Shown here: one piece after another, positions 63,666 to 64,000 of the stretch
Layout of the letters: each line of letters starts with the position of its first letter
Numbering within the stretch: the stretch's first letter is position 1
The notes under the pieces: model-generated
Databases searched by the model: none
Seen by the model: only the letters and a program-made list of their open reading frames with translations
What the model was told of the DNA's origin: nothing
NCBI GenBank assembly: GCA_021824175.1
Contig: JAKALP010000016.1
Location: 1-64,000, forward strand
DNA from: Deltaproteobacteria bacterium
GTDB lineage: Bacteria; Desulfobacterota; Desulfobacteria; Desulfobacterales; Desulfosarcinaceae
Length of the DNA: 64,000 nucleotides
Direction: 5' to 3'
Translations under genes and position numbers: made by a program

Positions 63666-64000
63666 TGGCCAGCTTTTTAAAGATATCGTGGCTGATCAGG
63701 ATATCCAGGGCCCGCCGAACCTGATTGTCTTTAAGAAGCTGTTCCGCATTCAATGGACTGACGCGTGAGCGGACCGGCTTGGCGCCCTCTTTGTCTTTGC
63801 TCTTAGAGTCTTTGGGCTCCGGAGCTTTTTCCTTTGGTTTGTCCTTGGGTTCCGGGGCGTTTTCTCCGCCTTCGGATTCCAAATGATTGGCCAGATCCCG
63901 CTCCTTGAAGGTGCGATCCTTATCAGCCACTTCTTCCGTGATGATCTGGTGGGGCACCACAATGTCCGGCTCCACGCCCTTGGCTTGGATGGACCGGCCG
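63658..64000 (-). CDS. C-terminal processing protease (S41), 3' part only
   Basis: Only the C-terminal end is in the window; the gene continues beyond 64000. The first residues visible, GRSIQAKGVEPDIVVP, are the highly conserved end of the S41 CtpA/Prc catalytic domain. After it comes a charged Glu/Lys/Pro tail (EPKDKPKEK...) and a final helical segment. The periplasmic protease trims C-termini of envelope proteins. It is followed without a gap by the polysaccharide deacetylase gene. Confidence 0.88.
   Translation of the reverse strand, partial: GRSIQAKGVEPDIVVPHQIITEEVADKDRTFKERDLANHLESEGGENAPEPKDKPKEKAPEPKDSKSKDKEGAKPVRSRVSPLNAEQLLKDNQVRRALDILISHDIFKKLANG

Overview
The window (about 57% GC by eye, densely coded on both strands) looks like a chromosomal segment of a Desulfobacterota / former Deltaproteobacteria organism, probably Desulfobacterales. 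The reasons are a 600-residue acyl-CoA dehydrogenase, a membrane Fe-S ETF:quinone oxidoreductase joined to etfBA, a TamB plus many-POTRA Omp85 pair, an ExeA-type ATPase with TPRs, a DUF401 permease, and abundant short-unit intergenic repeats. This is inference from gene content. No rRNA, tRNA, CRISPR array, insertion sequence or prophage was seen.

Layout. 0.6-2.6 kb: a FemAB/GNAT-like membrane-anchored protein and a secreted esterase lipoprotein. 3.1-5.6 kb: two tandem condensation-fold acyltransferases. 5.6-16.2 kb: a fatty-acid oxidation block made of a TetR regulator, acyl-CoA dehydrogenase, acyl-CoA ligase and EMO-type oxidoreductase-etfB-etfA. Two copies of one palindrome (TGAATGA-N4-TCATTCA type) sit on the promoters of the regulator and of the etf operon, which suggests one regulon. 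16.6-25.1 kb: a GH5 mannanase-like lipoprotein, TamB, and a seven-POTRA Omp85 protein whose N-terminus is encoded by an octanucleotide repeat. 25.2-28.8 kb: a CBM48 protein, a second ETF oxidase (ETF-QO) and a PP-loop tRNA-thiolation-type enzyme. 28.8-30.4 kb: a possible small RNA and an iron-alcohol-dehydrogenase homologue that has lost all four metal ligands. 30.7-37.8 kb: a large HTH/cyclase-like/TPR protein, an MlaEFD-type lipid transporter with a motif-dead ATPase, secreted proteins and a lytic transglycosylase. 38-39.8 kb: OsmC and a histidine kinase lacking its ATPase domain.

40.1-46.5 kb is the most novel region: a lysine 2,3-aminomutase-like radical SAM enzyme, a YkgJ Cys-cluster protein, two D-Ala-D-Ala-ligase-like ATP-grasp proteins, and a GNAT-deacetylase-GNAT triple fusion. 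I read it as an uncharacterised pathway making and acyl-modifying a beta-lysine-like amino acid or peptide.

46.8-55.7 kb: an ExeA-TPR ATPase with a LysM lipoprotein, an AsmA-like protein, a degenerate-KaiC/XRE/cupin fusion regulator and a DUF401 permease. 56.1-59.2 kb: a subtilisin lipoprotein overlapping a PrcB-like lipoprotein, resembling the Treponema dentilisin complex. 59.5-62.4 kb: pantothenate synthesis (DUF2520 ketopantoate-reductase candidate, panB, panC), each gene preceded by a different short-unit repeat array. 62.6-64 kb: a divergent polysaccharide deacetylase and the end of an S41 C-terminal processing protease.

A recurring theme is proteins that keep a fold but lose catalytic motifs (ABC ATPase, Fe-ADH, KaiC-like domain, probable cyclase domain). 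All positions and motifs come from reading the sequence; no database search or alignment program was run.
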